From NCBI RefSeq assembly GCF_019880365.1, contig NZ_CP082271.1, positions 2,418,001 through 2,482,000 of the forward strand: DNA of 64,000 bases. Reading direction: 5' to 3'. Origin of the DNA: Pseudomonas sp. DNDY-54 (GTDB taxonomy: Bacteria > Pseudomonadota > Gammaproteobacteria > Pseudomonadales > Pseudomonadaceae). Positions 42,727-51,691 of the stretch are shown one piece after another. The notes under the pieces are model-generated. The model made no database searches and had not been told where the DNA came from. It worked only from the letters and a program-made list of their open reading frames with translations. Position 1 is the stretch's first letter. Every line of letters begins with the position of its first letter. A program made the position numbers and the translations under genes.

Positions 42727-43668
42727 ATGAATAACAACAAAACAATGCTGGCCCTTTGCGTCGGTGCTGCCCTGGTGTTTTCTAGCCAGGTACAGGCCGG
42801 ATTATTCAGCTCCAATGGCTATACCCAGACGCGTTACCCCATCGTGCTGGCGCACGGCATGCTTGGCTTCGACAGCATGCTTGGCATCGATTACTGGTAC
42901 GGCATTCCGCAGGCACTGAGACGGGATGGCGCTCAGGTCTATGTGACGGAGGTAAGCCAGCTCAACACCTCAGAGTTGCGCGGCGAAGAGCTGTTGCAGC
43001 AGGTCGAGGAGATTGTGGCAATCAGCGGAAAGCCGAAGGTCAACCTGATCGGCCATAGCCATGGTGGGCCAACCGTGCGCTATGTCGCTGCCGTTCGTCC
43101 CGATCTGATCGCGTCTGTCACCAGTGTCGGCGCGCCCCATAAGGGCTCTGACGTGGCCGATCTCATCCGTAAGATACCGGAGGGCTCCGGTGGGGAGGCC
43201 ATCGTTTCTGGCCTCGTCAATGGGATGGGCGCGTTGATCCATTTCCTGTCGGGGAGTCCGAGCACCGAGCCGCAGAACTCTCTCGGTTCGCTTGAATCAC
43301 TCAACAGTGAAGGCGCGGCGCGATTCAACGCGAAATATCCACAGGGCGTCCCCACCAGCGCATGCGGCGAGGGCGCGTACAAGGTCAACGGCGTTCGCTA
43401 CTACTCATGGAGCGGCACCAGCCCTCTCACCAACCCGCTGGACGTGAGCGATGCCATGATGGGGGCCGGCTCGCTTGCATTTGACGAGGCCAATGACGGG
43501 TTGGTCGGGCGTTGCAGTTCGCACCTGGGGATGGTCATCCGTGACAACTACCGGATGAATCACCTGGACGAGGTCAATCAGGTGCTTGGTCTGACCAGCC
43601 TGTTCGAAACGGATCCCGTAACTGTTTACCGCCAGCACGCCAACCGGCTCAAAAACGCGGGCCTCTGA
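42727..43668 (+). CDS. lipA: Secreted triacylglycerol lipase
   Basis: A 313-residue extracellular lipase of the Pseudomonas family I.1 type. The signal peptide is about 24 residues (ending VQAG). The oxyanion region is PIVLAHGMLGFDS, the nucleophile elbow GHSHGG near residue 110, and two cysteines (CGEGAYKV and VGRCSSHLG) form the usual disulfide next to the catalytic Asp/His and Ca2+ site. It is exported by Sec and the type II pathway after folding by the Lif chaperone encoded next. Preceded by a sigma-54 promoter and followed by a hairpin before the chaperone gene. Confidence 0.95.
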   Translation: MNNNKTMLALCVGAALVFSSQVQAGLFSSNGYTQTRYPIVLAHGMLGFDSMLGIDYWYGIPQALRRDGAQVYVTEVSQLNTSELRGEELLQQVEEIVAISGKPKVNLIGHSHGGPTVRYVAAVRPDLIASVTSVGAPHKGSDVADLIRKIPEGSGGEAIVSGLVNGMGALIHFLSGSPSTEPQNSLGSLESLNSEGAARFNAKYPQGVPTSACGEGAYKVNGVRYYSWSGTSPLTNPLDVSDAMMGAGSLAFDEANDGLVGRCSSHLGMVIRDNYRMNHLDEVNQVLGLTSLFETDPVTVYRQHANRLKNAGL

Positions 43669-43675
43669 GATTCAG

Positions 43676-43700
43676 GCGGGGCCAGCAGGCCCCGCTTTCT
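43676..43700 (+). terminator. Hairpin between lipA and its foldase gene
   Basis: GCGGGGCC and GGCCCCGC form a perfect 8-bp GC stem with an AGCA loop followed by TTTCT, eight bases after the lipA stop and before the lifO start. It can act as a partial terminator or as a 3' stabiliser of lipA mRNA. Confidence 0.6.
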
Positions 43701-43717
43701 GACCATAAGGCACCCCA

Positions 43718-44737
43718 ATGAAACTGATCGCCGCCCTCTTCCTGCTGAGCGCCACCGTTAGCATTGCCCTGTACTGGCGTGGCCTGTCCGACCCCACACC
43801 AGCGGCGACGCACGCAACCGAGCCCCAAGCACATACGGGTCCCGTCCATGCAGACCTGCAAAAAGTGACCACAGTCAAGCGACCTCCGCGCAACGGCAAT
43901 CTTAGCCACCTGCCGGCCTCCTTCACGGGCACCCAGGTAGACGGTCGCCTACATGCAGATGCGGCTGGAAACCTTGTGATCGACGCAGGTGTTCGCCACC
44001 TCTTCGATTATTTTCTCGCCTCCATCGGCGAGGAGTCTCTGGAGACGAGTATCGCTCGGCTGCACCGCTACATCGAAACGCAACTTCCCCAGCCTGCTGA
44101 GGGCCATGCCATTCGATTATTGAGCCAGTACCTGGATTACAAACGCCAGCTCCTGGTGCTCGAACAGGACCATACGCGTCAACCGGACCTCGATGCGATG
44201 CGCGCCCGCTTAGCGGCCGTTCAGGAGCTGCGTGCCGGTCTGTTCGATGACATGACCCGTCGAGCCTTCTTCGGCCTGGATGAAGCAGCTGACCGCTTCA
44301 CGCTGGATCGACTGGTGATACGTCATAACTCATCGCTCAACGCTTCAGAGAAGGGAGCGGCGCTGGACAGATTGCGCAACAACCTGCCACCGGAGCTGCA
44401 GGATTCGCTGGCAGCCCAGCTGCAAATCGAACTGCGCGAGCAGACGAAAGCACTGCAGGCCAGCGGCGGCAGCCTTTCAGACCTGAAGCAATTACGTCAG
44501 CAGTTGGTAGGCAACGCAGCCGCCGCCCGCTTGGAAAACCTCGATGCCAGACGCCAGGAATGGGAAGCGCGCGTCATGGCCTATCGAGAGGAGAAGACTC
44601 GCATTGAGGCAAGTCGTGGTCTAGGCGAGGCGGACAAACGCGCCGCGATTGCGCGGCTGAGCGCCGAACGCTTTGACGAAAGTGAACGGCAACGCCTGGA
44701 TGCCGCCGAGCAGTTACTCGCGGCCACAAAGCGTTAG
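43718..44737 (+). CDS. lifO: Lipase-specific foldase/chaperone (Lif, LipH/LipB)
   Basis: A 339-residue steric chaperone anchored in the inner membrane by an N-terminal helix (LIAALFLLSATVSIALYW). A Pro/Ala-rich variable linker follows to about residue 65. The folding domain contains the conserved Lif motif R-x-x-F-D-Y-F-L-A-S-x-G-E (VRHLFDYFLASIGE), and the helical remainder wraps around the lipase. It folds LipA in the periplasm and is dedicated to that one partner. Coding stops five bases before the convergent MltF-like gene, with no room for a terminator. Confidence 0.94.
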   Translation: MKLIAALFLLSATVSIALYWRGLSDPTPAATHATEPQAHTGPVHADLQKVTTVKRPPRNGNLSHLPASFTGTQVDGRLHADAAGNLVIDAGVRHLFDYFLASIGEESLETSIARLHRYIETQLPQPAEGHAIRLLSQYLDYKRQLLVLEQDHTRQPDLDAMRARLAAVQELRAGLFDDMTRRAFFGLDEAADRFTLDRLVIRHNSSLNASEKGAALDRLRNNLPPELQDSLAAQLQIELREQTKALQASGGSLSDLKQLRQQLVGNAAAARLENLDARRQEWEARVMAYREEKTRIEASRGLGEADKRAAIARLSAERFDESERQRLDAAEQLLAATKR

Positions 44738-44741
44738 GCGT

Positions 44742-46151
44742 TCAATTGGCGGCACTCTGCGGACCACCTTCGAGCAGGTAACGTTCGCGGGTGTACGCCA
44801 GGTAATACTTGTTTACGGCATTGACGTAGCTGACCACGCCCATTCCCATGGTCGACATCGCGACGCGCTCTACTTGGAAGAACCACTGATCCGGATTGAG
44901 GCCCCGACGGCGCGCCTCTGCACGAAGGCTCTGAACGCGCTGCGGCCCGAGGTTATAAGCGGCTAATACAAACGCCATGCGTTCGCGCTCATTCAGCCTA
45001 GGGCTGGCGAAAAACGTGCGGCGGATGCTCGTCAGGTACTTCGCACTGGCAAGAACATTGTTATCCAACCGCCCGATGTCGCTCACGCCCATGCTGCGAG
45101 CAGTGGCTGGCGTCACTTGCATGAGACCGGTGGCACCGGACGCCCCCCGAGCCGCCGGGTTGAGCGTCGACTCCTTGAACGCCAGCGCTGCGAGGTTGAG
45201 CCAGTCGATATCCTGCTGCTGTGCATGTCGCTGCAGGGTCGGTCTCACTTTCTCCAGGCGCTGCCGCCCGATGCGATCCAGCGGATATTGCACGCGGTAA
45301 AGCCTACGGTAGACGCGGACAAACGCTGCATCCTGGTCATCCGGCGCGCTGTAGTTCTGCAGAAAACGATCGACGCTCGCACGCAGCATGCTGGCGTCCT
45401 TTCGGGTAAACCAATGCATGTCCGCGGAATCGCCCAAGGTTAGCTGCGGCTCGATACGTAGTTTGGGCAACACCTTTGCCCAACGTTCCGCAATGGTTCG
45501 CTCGACCACAGTCGCTGGGTAAACACCGGCTTGCACCATCTCCAGCACGTCTTCCACGGCCAACGTCGGGTCGACCCATTCGACCGCAATCGGCGCGCGT
45601 CCAGCCTGCATCAGCCCTCGATTGATTTCTTCCAAGGCGGAGCCCGCCGCGCTACCTGCAGATAACGCCACGCTGCGACCGGATAGTTGCTGGTAGTTTT
45701 TATAACGCACGCCACCCTGGCGGCTTACCAGCACCATCGCGACCTGAGGGACCACCGCGCGGCTGCGACTTATCTGGCGCGTCGCGCCCTGTGGCAATAG
45801 CTCTCCAGGCGCAACCAGATCGCCCTCGCCTCTCTGCAACGCACCAAGCAACTGGTCCTTCGCTTTTGGAATCAGCTTCAGCGTGATCGGAGGGCCTTTG
45901 GAGCCGCGATTAAGGAACTGCTCAAATGCCCGCAAGCGAACGGACTCCACACCGATGGCTTCGCCTTTCACTTCCCCCGAACTGTTGCGGCTCTGATTGA
46001 CCAACACTCTCAGGACACCACTTCGGCGCACCTCTGCCAGATCACGGACGGCATCCCCTGACTGCCACGCTTGAGGTCCCATCACCCGCGCAGCGGCTGG
46101 CCAGGCGGCAAACATCAGCACACTCAGCAGCAAGGAGATTAGTCGGATCAT
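44742..46151 (-). CDS. MltF-like membrane-bound lytic transglycosylase
   Basis: A 469-residue periplasmic enzyme with a signal peptide ending AAAR. The N-terminal half is a family 3 solute-binding domain (SGVLRVLVNQSRNSS through about residue 290). The C-terminal half is an SLT domain: catalytic glutamate in AFKESTLNPAARG, then GATGLMQVTPATA and AAYNLGPQRV. It cleaves peptidoglycan with formation of 1,6-anhydromuramic ends. No lipobox or C-terminal membrane anchor is seen, so it is probably soluble or peripheral. Convergent with lifO. Confidence 0.9.
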   Translation of the reverse strand: MIRLISLLLSVLMFAAWPAAARVMGPQAWQSGDAVRDLAEVRRSGVLRVLVNQSRNSSGEVKGEAIGVESVRLRAFEQFLNRGSKGPPITLKLIPKAKDQLLGALQRGEGDLVAPGELLPQGATRQISRSRAVVPQVAMVLVSRQGGVRYKNYQQLSGRSVALSAGSAAGSALEEINRGLMQAGRAPIAVEWVDPTLAVEDVLEMVQAGVYPATVVERTIAERWAKVLPKLRIEPQLTLGDSADMHWFTRKDASMLRASVDRFLQNYSAPDDQDAAFVRVYRRLYRVQYPLDRIGRQRLEKVRPTLQRHAQQQDIDWLNLAALAFKESTLNPAARGASGATGLMQVTPATARSMGVSDIGRLDNNVLASAKYLTSIRRTFFASPRLNERERMAFVLAAYNLGPQRVQSLRAEARRRGLNPDQWFFQVERVAMSTMGMGVVSYVNAVNKYYLAYTRERYLLEGGPQSAAN

Positions 46152-46325
46152 TTACGGGTATCGGCTCGAATGAGACAAAATGCAGCGCGGTCACGCGGCT
46201 GCAGGGTGGCGAAGATTCTCACAGCCAATATTTAACCGCCAGCGAGTCTTCCAGACTTACATTAGATAACAACGCCATATCGCTGATTATTAACGTTATA
46301 TTTTGATTTCATAAGCGAGACCTCC

Positions 46326-47138
46326 ATGCAGCTAATCGACATTGGCGTGAACCTGACCCACCCAACATTTGCGCGCGACCCACGCGCGGTATTGGATCGC
46401 GCCTACGCAGCAGGCGTTGCTCAACTGTTACTGACCGGCACCAGCCTCAATGAAAGCGAAGCTGCGCTCGCCCTCTGCCGCGAGCTGGATGAAACCGGAA
46501 AACGACTGTTTTGCACCGCGGGCATTCACCCGCATGACGCGCGCCAATGGACGTCCGAGACAGCGGCTCAGCTCAAGGGCTTGCTTGCCGAGCCCGAGGT
46601 TCGCGCAGTCGGCGAATGCGGACTGGATTTCAACCGGGACCTGTCTCCGCGCGCCCAGCAAGAACGCGTGCTTGAAGAGCATTTGCAGTTGGCAGTGGAA
46701 ACGGGGCTTCCTGTGTTTCTTCATGAACGCGACGCTGACCAGCGCATGGTGGAGATACTGAAGCCGTTCCGTGACCGGCTCAGCGCTGCGGTCGTGCACT
46801 GTTTCACCGGGGAAAAGCGTGCCCTTTATGCTTACCTGGACCTCGACCTGCATATCGGCATCACTGGCTGGATCTGCGATGAGCGACGCGGCACGCACCT
46901 CCAATCGCTCGTTCGGGAGATCCCCGCGTCACGATTGATGCTCGAAAGCGATGCGCCCTATCTACTGCCGCGCACGCTGCGACCCAAGCCAAAAGGAGGC
47001 CAAAACGAGCCGGCTTTCCTTCCAGAAGTCCTGCGCGAAGTCGCGAAACACCGCGAGATAAACGAAGAGGCGCTTGCACAGAGCACGACGCGCTGTGCTC
47101 AGGCGTTTTTTCGAATCGAACCGTTGATGCAATCCTGA
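46326..47138 (+). CDS. TatD-family metal-dependent deoxyribonuclease
   Basis: A 270-residue cytosolic TIM-barrel hydrolase. Metal ligands are visible in IDIGVNLTHP (a variant of the usual D-x-H-x-H start), CTAGIHPHDA, GECGLDF, FLHERD, HCFTG and ESDAPYLLPR. The first motif, DIGVNLTHP, is typical of TatD proper rather than YcfH/YjjV. TatD has 3'-5' exonuclease activity on DNA and may act in repair. It appears monocistronic with a 174-base upstream gap. Confidence 0.9.
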   Translation: MQLIDIGVNLTHPTFARDPRAVLDRAYAAGVAQLLLTGTSLNESEAALALCRELDETGKRLFCTAGIHPHDARQWTSETAAQLKGLLAEPEVRAVGECGLDFNRDLSPRAQQERVLEEHLQLAVETGLPVFLHERDADQRMVEILKPFRDRLSAAVVHCFTGEKRALYAYLDLDLHIGITGWICDERRGTHLQSLVREIPASRLMLESDAPYLLPRTLRPKPKGGQNEPAFLPEVLREVAKHREINEEALAQSTTRCAQAFFRIEPLMQS

Positions 47139-47244
47139 TTCACTCAAGCCGCGCAGCCTGCTGCCGTTAAACCGATCACGTTCACAAAAAACGCGAACTA
47201 CCACCCTGACGACCCCTTCGTAAACGGCTTAAGAAGATCACTTA

Positions 47245-48717
47245 ATGGCTTTATGGATTCGCGACTTGTCCCTGAAATACAAGTTCTGGGCGCTGAATAT
47301 GGTGGCCTTCGCTACCACGTTGCTGTTAGTGCTTTTCGCACTGCAGCTCGAACAGCAATCGCGAAGCCAGGACGCCCAGAGCAAAGCGCAGCAGCTGGGC
47401 TCACTGCTCCAAGCCTGGCCCACGAGTATTCCACTGCCTCACCATCCGGATATCCAGACGTTTCCATCCGGCGAGGCGCTGGTGATCGACGGCCGCTCTG
47501 TCACGGCACGCCAAGGATGGGTGGCATTGGACCACAACCGGTTGCTGGACTCGCACCCTGCGGTGGGTGCCCAGATTGTCCCCAATTCTGACGGTGAACA
47601 CCTGGCCATCCTGGCCCGAGCGCCAAGTGTCCGAGAACTGCTCATCGAACATTTCTTCAGCTACGCGATTGCCGTAGCCGTGTTGATGCTGATGTTGCTG
47701 GGCGCGTCTCAGCTATTGATACGTTTTCTGCTCAGCCATCTCAATACCCTCAAAGACGTGATGGTCCACGTCGAGCACAGCGGTGACCTGACCCGCCGGG
47801 TGCCGCTTGATAGCCGCGATGAAGTCGGCCAGATGGCCTCAGCGTTCAATGCCATGCAGGCCGGTTACCAGCGCATCGTCGGCACCGTCACCGAGGCTGC
47901 AGCTCGGCTGGACGTAGACGCTGGCCGATTGGCCTCCAGCATGAGCAACGTCCGTCAGGGCATGCTCGATCAGCAGAGTGAAACCGATCAGGCTGCGACT
48001 GCGATCAATGAAATGACGGCTACGGTCCATCACATCGCCGAACATGCCAGGGAGACCCGTGATCAATCGCAGCAGGCCGACCGCCTGGCGAGCGAGGGGC
48101 ATAACGTCGTTGCCCGAGTGGAGCGCTCGATCGCCAATCTTTCGCTGGGCGTTCAGCAAACGTCCGAGACGATCGGCAAGCTTGCCGAGGATAGCCAGAA
48201 GATCAACGGTGTTGTTGGCGTTATCCATGGCATCGCCGAACAAACCAATTTGCTGGCGTTGAACGCGGCGATCGAAGCCGCGCGCGCTGGCGAAATGGGC
48301 AGAGGCTTTGCGGTGGTTGCGGATGAGGTGCGCAATCTCGCCAAACGTGTACAGCTATCGACCGACGAGATCACCCAGATGGTCACTGGCCTGCAAGCGA
48401 TGACCCGGGACGCAGTCGAGTTCATGCAGGACAGCTCGCTCAAGGCTGATGATTGCGTACATGAAGCAGGCGAGGCGCGGGCTGCTCTGGAGGCCATTAC
48501 AACGGCGGTTGCGCAGATGCGCGAGAGCAACACGCAGATCGCGGTCGCCGCTGATCAACAGAGCGCGGTAGCCGAGGAGCTTAATCGGTCGGTTACCGGC
48601 ATTCGCGATGTCACCGAGCAGACCGTCCAGCAAACCGGCGCATCGGCAACCACCAGTGCAGCGCTGGCCGCGCTTTCCGGCGAGCTCAGCAAGGCAATCC
48701 ATCAGTTCAAGCTGTGA
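47245..48717 (+). CDS. Methyl-accepting chemotaxis protein
   Basis: A 490-residue transmembrane chemoreceptor. Membrane helices lie near residues 13-34 and 137-158 and enclose a periplasmic sensor of about 100 residues, too short for a dCache and unlike a four-helix Tar domain. A HAMP domain follows (RFLLSHLNTLKDVMVHVEHSGDLTRRVP). The cytoplasmic signalling coiled coil carries the CheA/CheW-binding tip GIAEQTNLLALNAAIEAARAGE near residue 335-355. The periplasmic ligand is unknown. It ends before a perfect hairpin shared with the convergent thioesterase gene. Confidence 0.95.
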   Translation: MALWIRDLSLKYKFWALNMVAFATTLLLVLFALQLEQQSRSQDAQSKAQQLGSLLQAWPTSIPLPHHPDIQTFPSGEALVIDGRSVTARQGWVALDHNRLLDSHPAVGAQIVPNSDGEHLAILARAPSVRELLIEHFFSYAIAVAVLMLMLLGASQLLIRFLLSHLNTLKDVMVHVEHSGDLTRRVPLDSRDEVGQMASAFNAMQAGYQRIVGTVTEAAARLDVDAGRLASSMSNVRQGMLDQQSETDQAATAINEMTATVHHIAEHARETRDQSQQADRLASEGHNVVARVERSIANLSLGVQQTSETIGKLAEDSQKINGVVGVIHGIAEQTNLLALNAAIEAARAGEMGRGFAVVADEVRNLAKRVQLSTDEITQMVTGLQAMTRDAVEFMQDSSLKADDCVHEAGEARAALEAITTAVAQMRESNTQIAVAADQQSAVAEELNRSVTGIRDVTEQTVQQTGASATTSAALAALSGELSKAIHQFKL

Positions 48718-48736
48718 TAAAGCCTGCATGAGCGAG

Positions 48737-48765
48737 ACATGGCTACGCGCTACGCGTAGCCATGT
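48737..48765. terminator. Perfect hairpin between convergent genes
   Basis: ACATGGCTACGCG and CGCGTAGCCATGT are a perfect 13-bp stem with a CTA loop. No T-tract follows on either strand. It sits between the stops of the chemoreceptor and thioesterase genes and probably acts as a bidirectional transcription end or mRNA 3' stabiliser. Confidence 0.6.
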
Positions 48766-48773
48766 CGGTTCGG

Positions 48774-49571
48774 TTAGCCGAAGACCGTCACCGTCTGGCG
48801 ACTCAGTGCGACGAGCTCTCCCCCGCCAGTCCATAGCGCGGCAGCGCAGTGACCGTAACCATCCTGAGCATGTTCGATAATCGCCCGATACCGGCACCAT
48901 TCATGTGTGTCCAGCAACGGCAGCGGCTGCACGAACTCAATCGTCCAGGTGAGCGAGCTTCCCGGGGCGAAACTGTTCAGATGCGGCAATACTGCCGGCG
49001 GCCAGGCATCTACCAGCGCCAAGAGATGCGAAACGGTCACTGGCTCTCGGTCAACGTCCCCACGCTGGCGAACCCAGCCGCCCATCTCACGCGACGTATT
49101 GCCGGAGAACGGAAGGCCACCGATTCCCCAGCGCATGGACAAGTGCTGCGTAAACTCGGGCGTGGCACCGCGGATATAAGGCAGCTCCTGGCACACCTCC
49201 ACCGGCGGAAGCTCAGGCGCCGGTTCGGCCTCCACCCGAACGGCGGAGACACGCGATGCACCGAAGCTGCCCTGTACCAAGGTCACCACCTGGCCGTTCT
49301 GAACGGCGCGACCGAGCACCTGGCTAACGGCCTTACCCTCACGCAGCACCTCTGCCTCGAAGCTGACCGGCGTATCGGTCGCAAGCGGCCCGACAAACGT
49401 AATGGCCAGCGACCGAACGGGACGGTCACTCGGCACCTTGGCCTGCATTGCCTCGAACACCAGCGCTGCGGCCAGTCCGCCAAAACCGGCCCGCCCTTGG
49501 CCCCAGCTTGACGGGACTACGACCTGCTCGGGGTTGTCACGCACGGCTTGTATCAATTCGGACAGGGTCAT
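48774..49571 (-). CDS. Acyl-CoA thioesterase, double-hotdog family
   Basis: A 265-residue cytosolic protein of the TesB-like/4HBT_3 type with two hotdog halves. The first runs to about residue 115 (GGLAAALVFEAM, PVSFEAEVLREGKAVSQVLGRAVQNGQVV), a linker follows, and the second carries LLALVDAWPPAVL and TWTIEFVQPLP. These enzymes hydrolyse acyl-CoAs; the chain-length preference is unknown. The ATG at 49571 is preferred over a GTG two codons upstream. Convergent with the chemoreceptor gene. Confidence 0.85.
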   Translation of the reverse strand: MTLSELIQAVRDNPEQVVVPSSWGQGRAGFGGLAAALVFEAMQAKVPSDRPVRSLAITFVGPLATDTPVSFEAEVLREGKAVSQVLGRAVQNGQVVTLVQGSFGASRVSAVRVEAEPAPELPPVEVCQELPYIRGATPEFTQHLSMRWGIGGLPFSGNTSREMGGWVRQRGDVDREPVTVSHLLALVDAWPPAVLPHLNSFAPGSSLTWTIEFVQPLPLLDTHEWCRYRAIIEHAQDGYGHCAAALWTGGGELVALSRQTVTVFG

Positions 49572-49669
49572 GCCCACCTCGACTTCGTTGGATAGCGGTT
49601 GATCTTATCGCTGCGCAACGCGTTAACGTCCTGCTTAGTCCTTTGGTGATAACTCGCTATCGCGCGCAG

Positions 49670-51691
49670 CTATGGGTGGTCGGCCTTGTTGTCATCCCTG
49701 GAAGCGATGGCAACGCCGCGCCACGGCAGCTGGCGTCGCAAGTTGGCCAAAGCTGTCTGCACTGCCGCCCGGTCCAGCGGCTGGCCCGCATAGCGCGCCC
49801 GTTCGTAAAGATCGGCAAAATGCGTAATGGCGTCCGCTGCGGCCGGTAGCGCTTGTGCCGCGCGCTGAGCGAAATCTCGAGCGCCTTCGCCCGATTGCCG
49901 AACGATACCGTGACGCACCAGTAGCCGCTCAAAGCGATGGAACTGACGCAGCTGTGAGTCCCGTTCACGACGCCAAGGCTTGAGCAGAACAATCGCCAGC
50001 AGCGCAATCAGGAAGCCGCCGACGCCAACCATCAGCAAACCAAGCTTACGACCGTCGAGTTTCCCAAACAGCCCTTGCAACACCTCCAGCTGACGCTCGC
50101 CCTGGTAGTTCAGGACCCACCGCTGCCAGCCGTAATTGAGGCTATCCCAGCCAAGACGCAAATCGTTTAGCCAGCCAACATCTCGATAGCTTCTCAGATC
50201 CATCATGTTGCCTTCGATCAGGTCCTGCTCGTCCGCCAGCGCCTCTTCCAGCCCCAACTCGATACGCTCCGGTGCGACCTGAAAAGTCGGGTCCACGCTG
50301 ATCCAGCCCCTTTCAGCGTCCCAGTATTCGATCCAGGCGTGCGCGTCGAGCTGGCGCACTGACAGATAATTGCCGGACGGATTGAACTCACCACCCTGAT
50401 AGCCGGCAACGACCCGAGCCGGGATCCCGGCGGAGCGGAGCACGAAGGTCATTGCGCCCGCGTAGTGAATGCAGAATCCTTTGAGCGTCTCGAACAGAAA
50501 ATCGTCGACGATATCGGCGCCGACCGGTGGTGGGCGCAAGGTGTATCCATAGGGCTGTTGGTTGAAATGACTCAGCAGTGCCTGCACGGTCGCCTCGGGC
50601 GTTCGATGCTCGCGACGCAAGGCCCTCGCCCACGCCCGGCTGCGGGGATTGCCGTCCTCCGGCAGCTGCAACGCACGCTCCAGTGTTGCCGCTGCTGCGC
50701 CAGGCTCGCGCAACGATTCGGTCCAAGACGTCGCCTGGTACATGAGTGGCTTGTCGACAGGGCGAGACCGCTCCAGGTGGAAGTCAGCCATCAGCCGGAC
50801 GTCACCGGCCTCGACTTGCGCTACATCCAACGCGTACAACCAGGGCCTGCCACTGGGCTGCATAACGATGCTGTATTCGATCGGCTCGCCCCGTGGCGTC
50901 CATTCAGGTGCGCGAGGCAGCTGCGACGAAAGTGACTGGGACCAACGTCTGCCGTCGAAACGCTCAAAGGTGACTGCGCGCCAATACAACTGGTCACGCG
51001 CTGGAATCGGCCCGTCGAAACTGGCGCGGAAGGCCAGTGCACTCGAGCGGCTCAACTCCGCTATGTCGCCGGGCGTCATGCTGTCCGCCAGCCCGGTCAC
51101 GCCGCGATCACTTGGCTGAGGCAAGGACCAGAGCGGCCCAAGCCGCGGAAACAGGACGAAAAGCACCAGCATCAGCGGTATCGCCTGTAGCAGTAACGAT
51201 CCGGCCAGCCGTAGCGTGGGCCAGGGATGGGTATCGGTGGCGCTCTGTTGCAAACCGATCATCGCCGCGAGTAACGCAATGATGGGCGCCAAGCTGTAAA
51301 GCCCAGCGAGCAGACTGTCATTGAACAGGTAGCTGGTTACCACCGCAAAAAAGCCGAGGAAGACCAGAACCAGCGCATCTCGACGGCTGCGCATTTCAAC
51401 CAGCTTGAGGATGAACGCGGCGATCAACAGCACCACTCCGGCGTCGAGCCCGATGAGTCCGCCCCGCGAGAAATAGACGCCAATGGCAGCGCCTAACATC
51501 ATCAACGCTTTTGCCCAAGCCCGCGGATACCGAGCGCGCATGCGGAAAATCTGCACGCGCCAGGCTGCACAACCAAGCCAGAGCCCAACGATCCACAGCG
51601 GCAGATGGCTCAAATGCGGCAGGATGACCAGCACCTGCGCGACCAGCAGCCAGACCAAGCCATTGCGCGGGATGGGTTGGACGCTACTCAT
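49670..51691 (-). CDS. tgpA: Membrane transglutaminase TgpA
   Basis: A 673-residue inner-membrane protein. Five to six N-terminal helices (to about residue 200) lead to a periplasmic transglutaminase domain with the Cys-His-Asp triad in FCIHYAGAM, AHAWIEYW and SVDPTF (residues about 405-470). A further helix (LGLLMVGVGGFLIALLAIVLL) near 555-575 precedes a cytosolic DUF4129 tail. TgpA is essential in P. aeruginosa. It overlaps the DUF58 gene by eight bases and is last in the MoxR-DUF58-TgpA operon; the natural substrate is not known. Confidence 0.93.
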   Translation of the reverse strand: MSSVQPIPRNGLVWLLVAQVLVILPHLSHLPLWIVGLWLGCAAWRVQIFRMRARYPRAWAKALMMLGAAIGVYFSRGGLIGLDAGVVLLIAAFILKLVEMRSRRDALVLVFLGFFAVVTSYLFNDSLLAGLYSLAPIIALLAAMIGLQQSATDTHPWPTLRLAGSLLLQAIPLMLVLFVLFPRLGPLWSLPQPSDRGVTGLADSMTPGDIAELSRSSALAFRASFDGPIPARDQLYWRAVTFERFDGRRWSQSLSSQLPRAPEWTPRGEPIEYSIVMQPSGRPWLYALDVAQVEAGDVRLMADFHLERSRPVDKPLMYQATSWTESLREPGAAAATLERALQLPEDGNPRSRAWARALRREHRTPEATVQALLSHFNQQPYGYTLRPPPVGADIVDDFLFETLKGFCIHYAGAMTFVLRSAGIPARVVAGYQGGEFNPSGNYLSVRQLDAHAWIEYWDAERGWISVDPTFQVAPERIELGLEEALADEQDLIEGNMMDLRSYRDVGWLNDLRLGWDSLNYGWQRWVLNYQGERQLEVLQGLFGKLDGRKLGLLMVGVGGFLIALLAIVLLKPWRRERDSQLRQFHRFERLLVRHGIVRQSGEGARDFAQRAAQALPAAADAITHFADLYERARYAGQPLDRAAVQTALANLRRQLPWRGVAIASRDDNKADHP

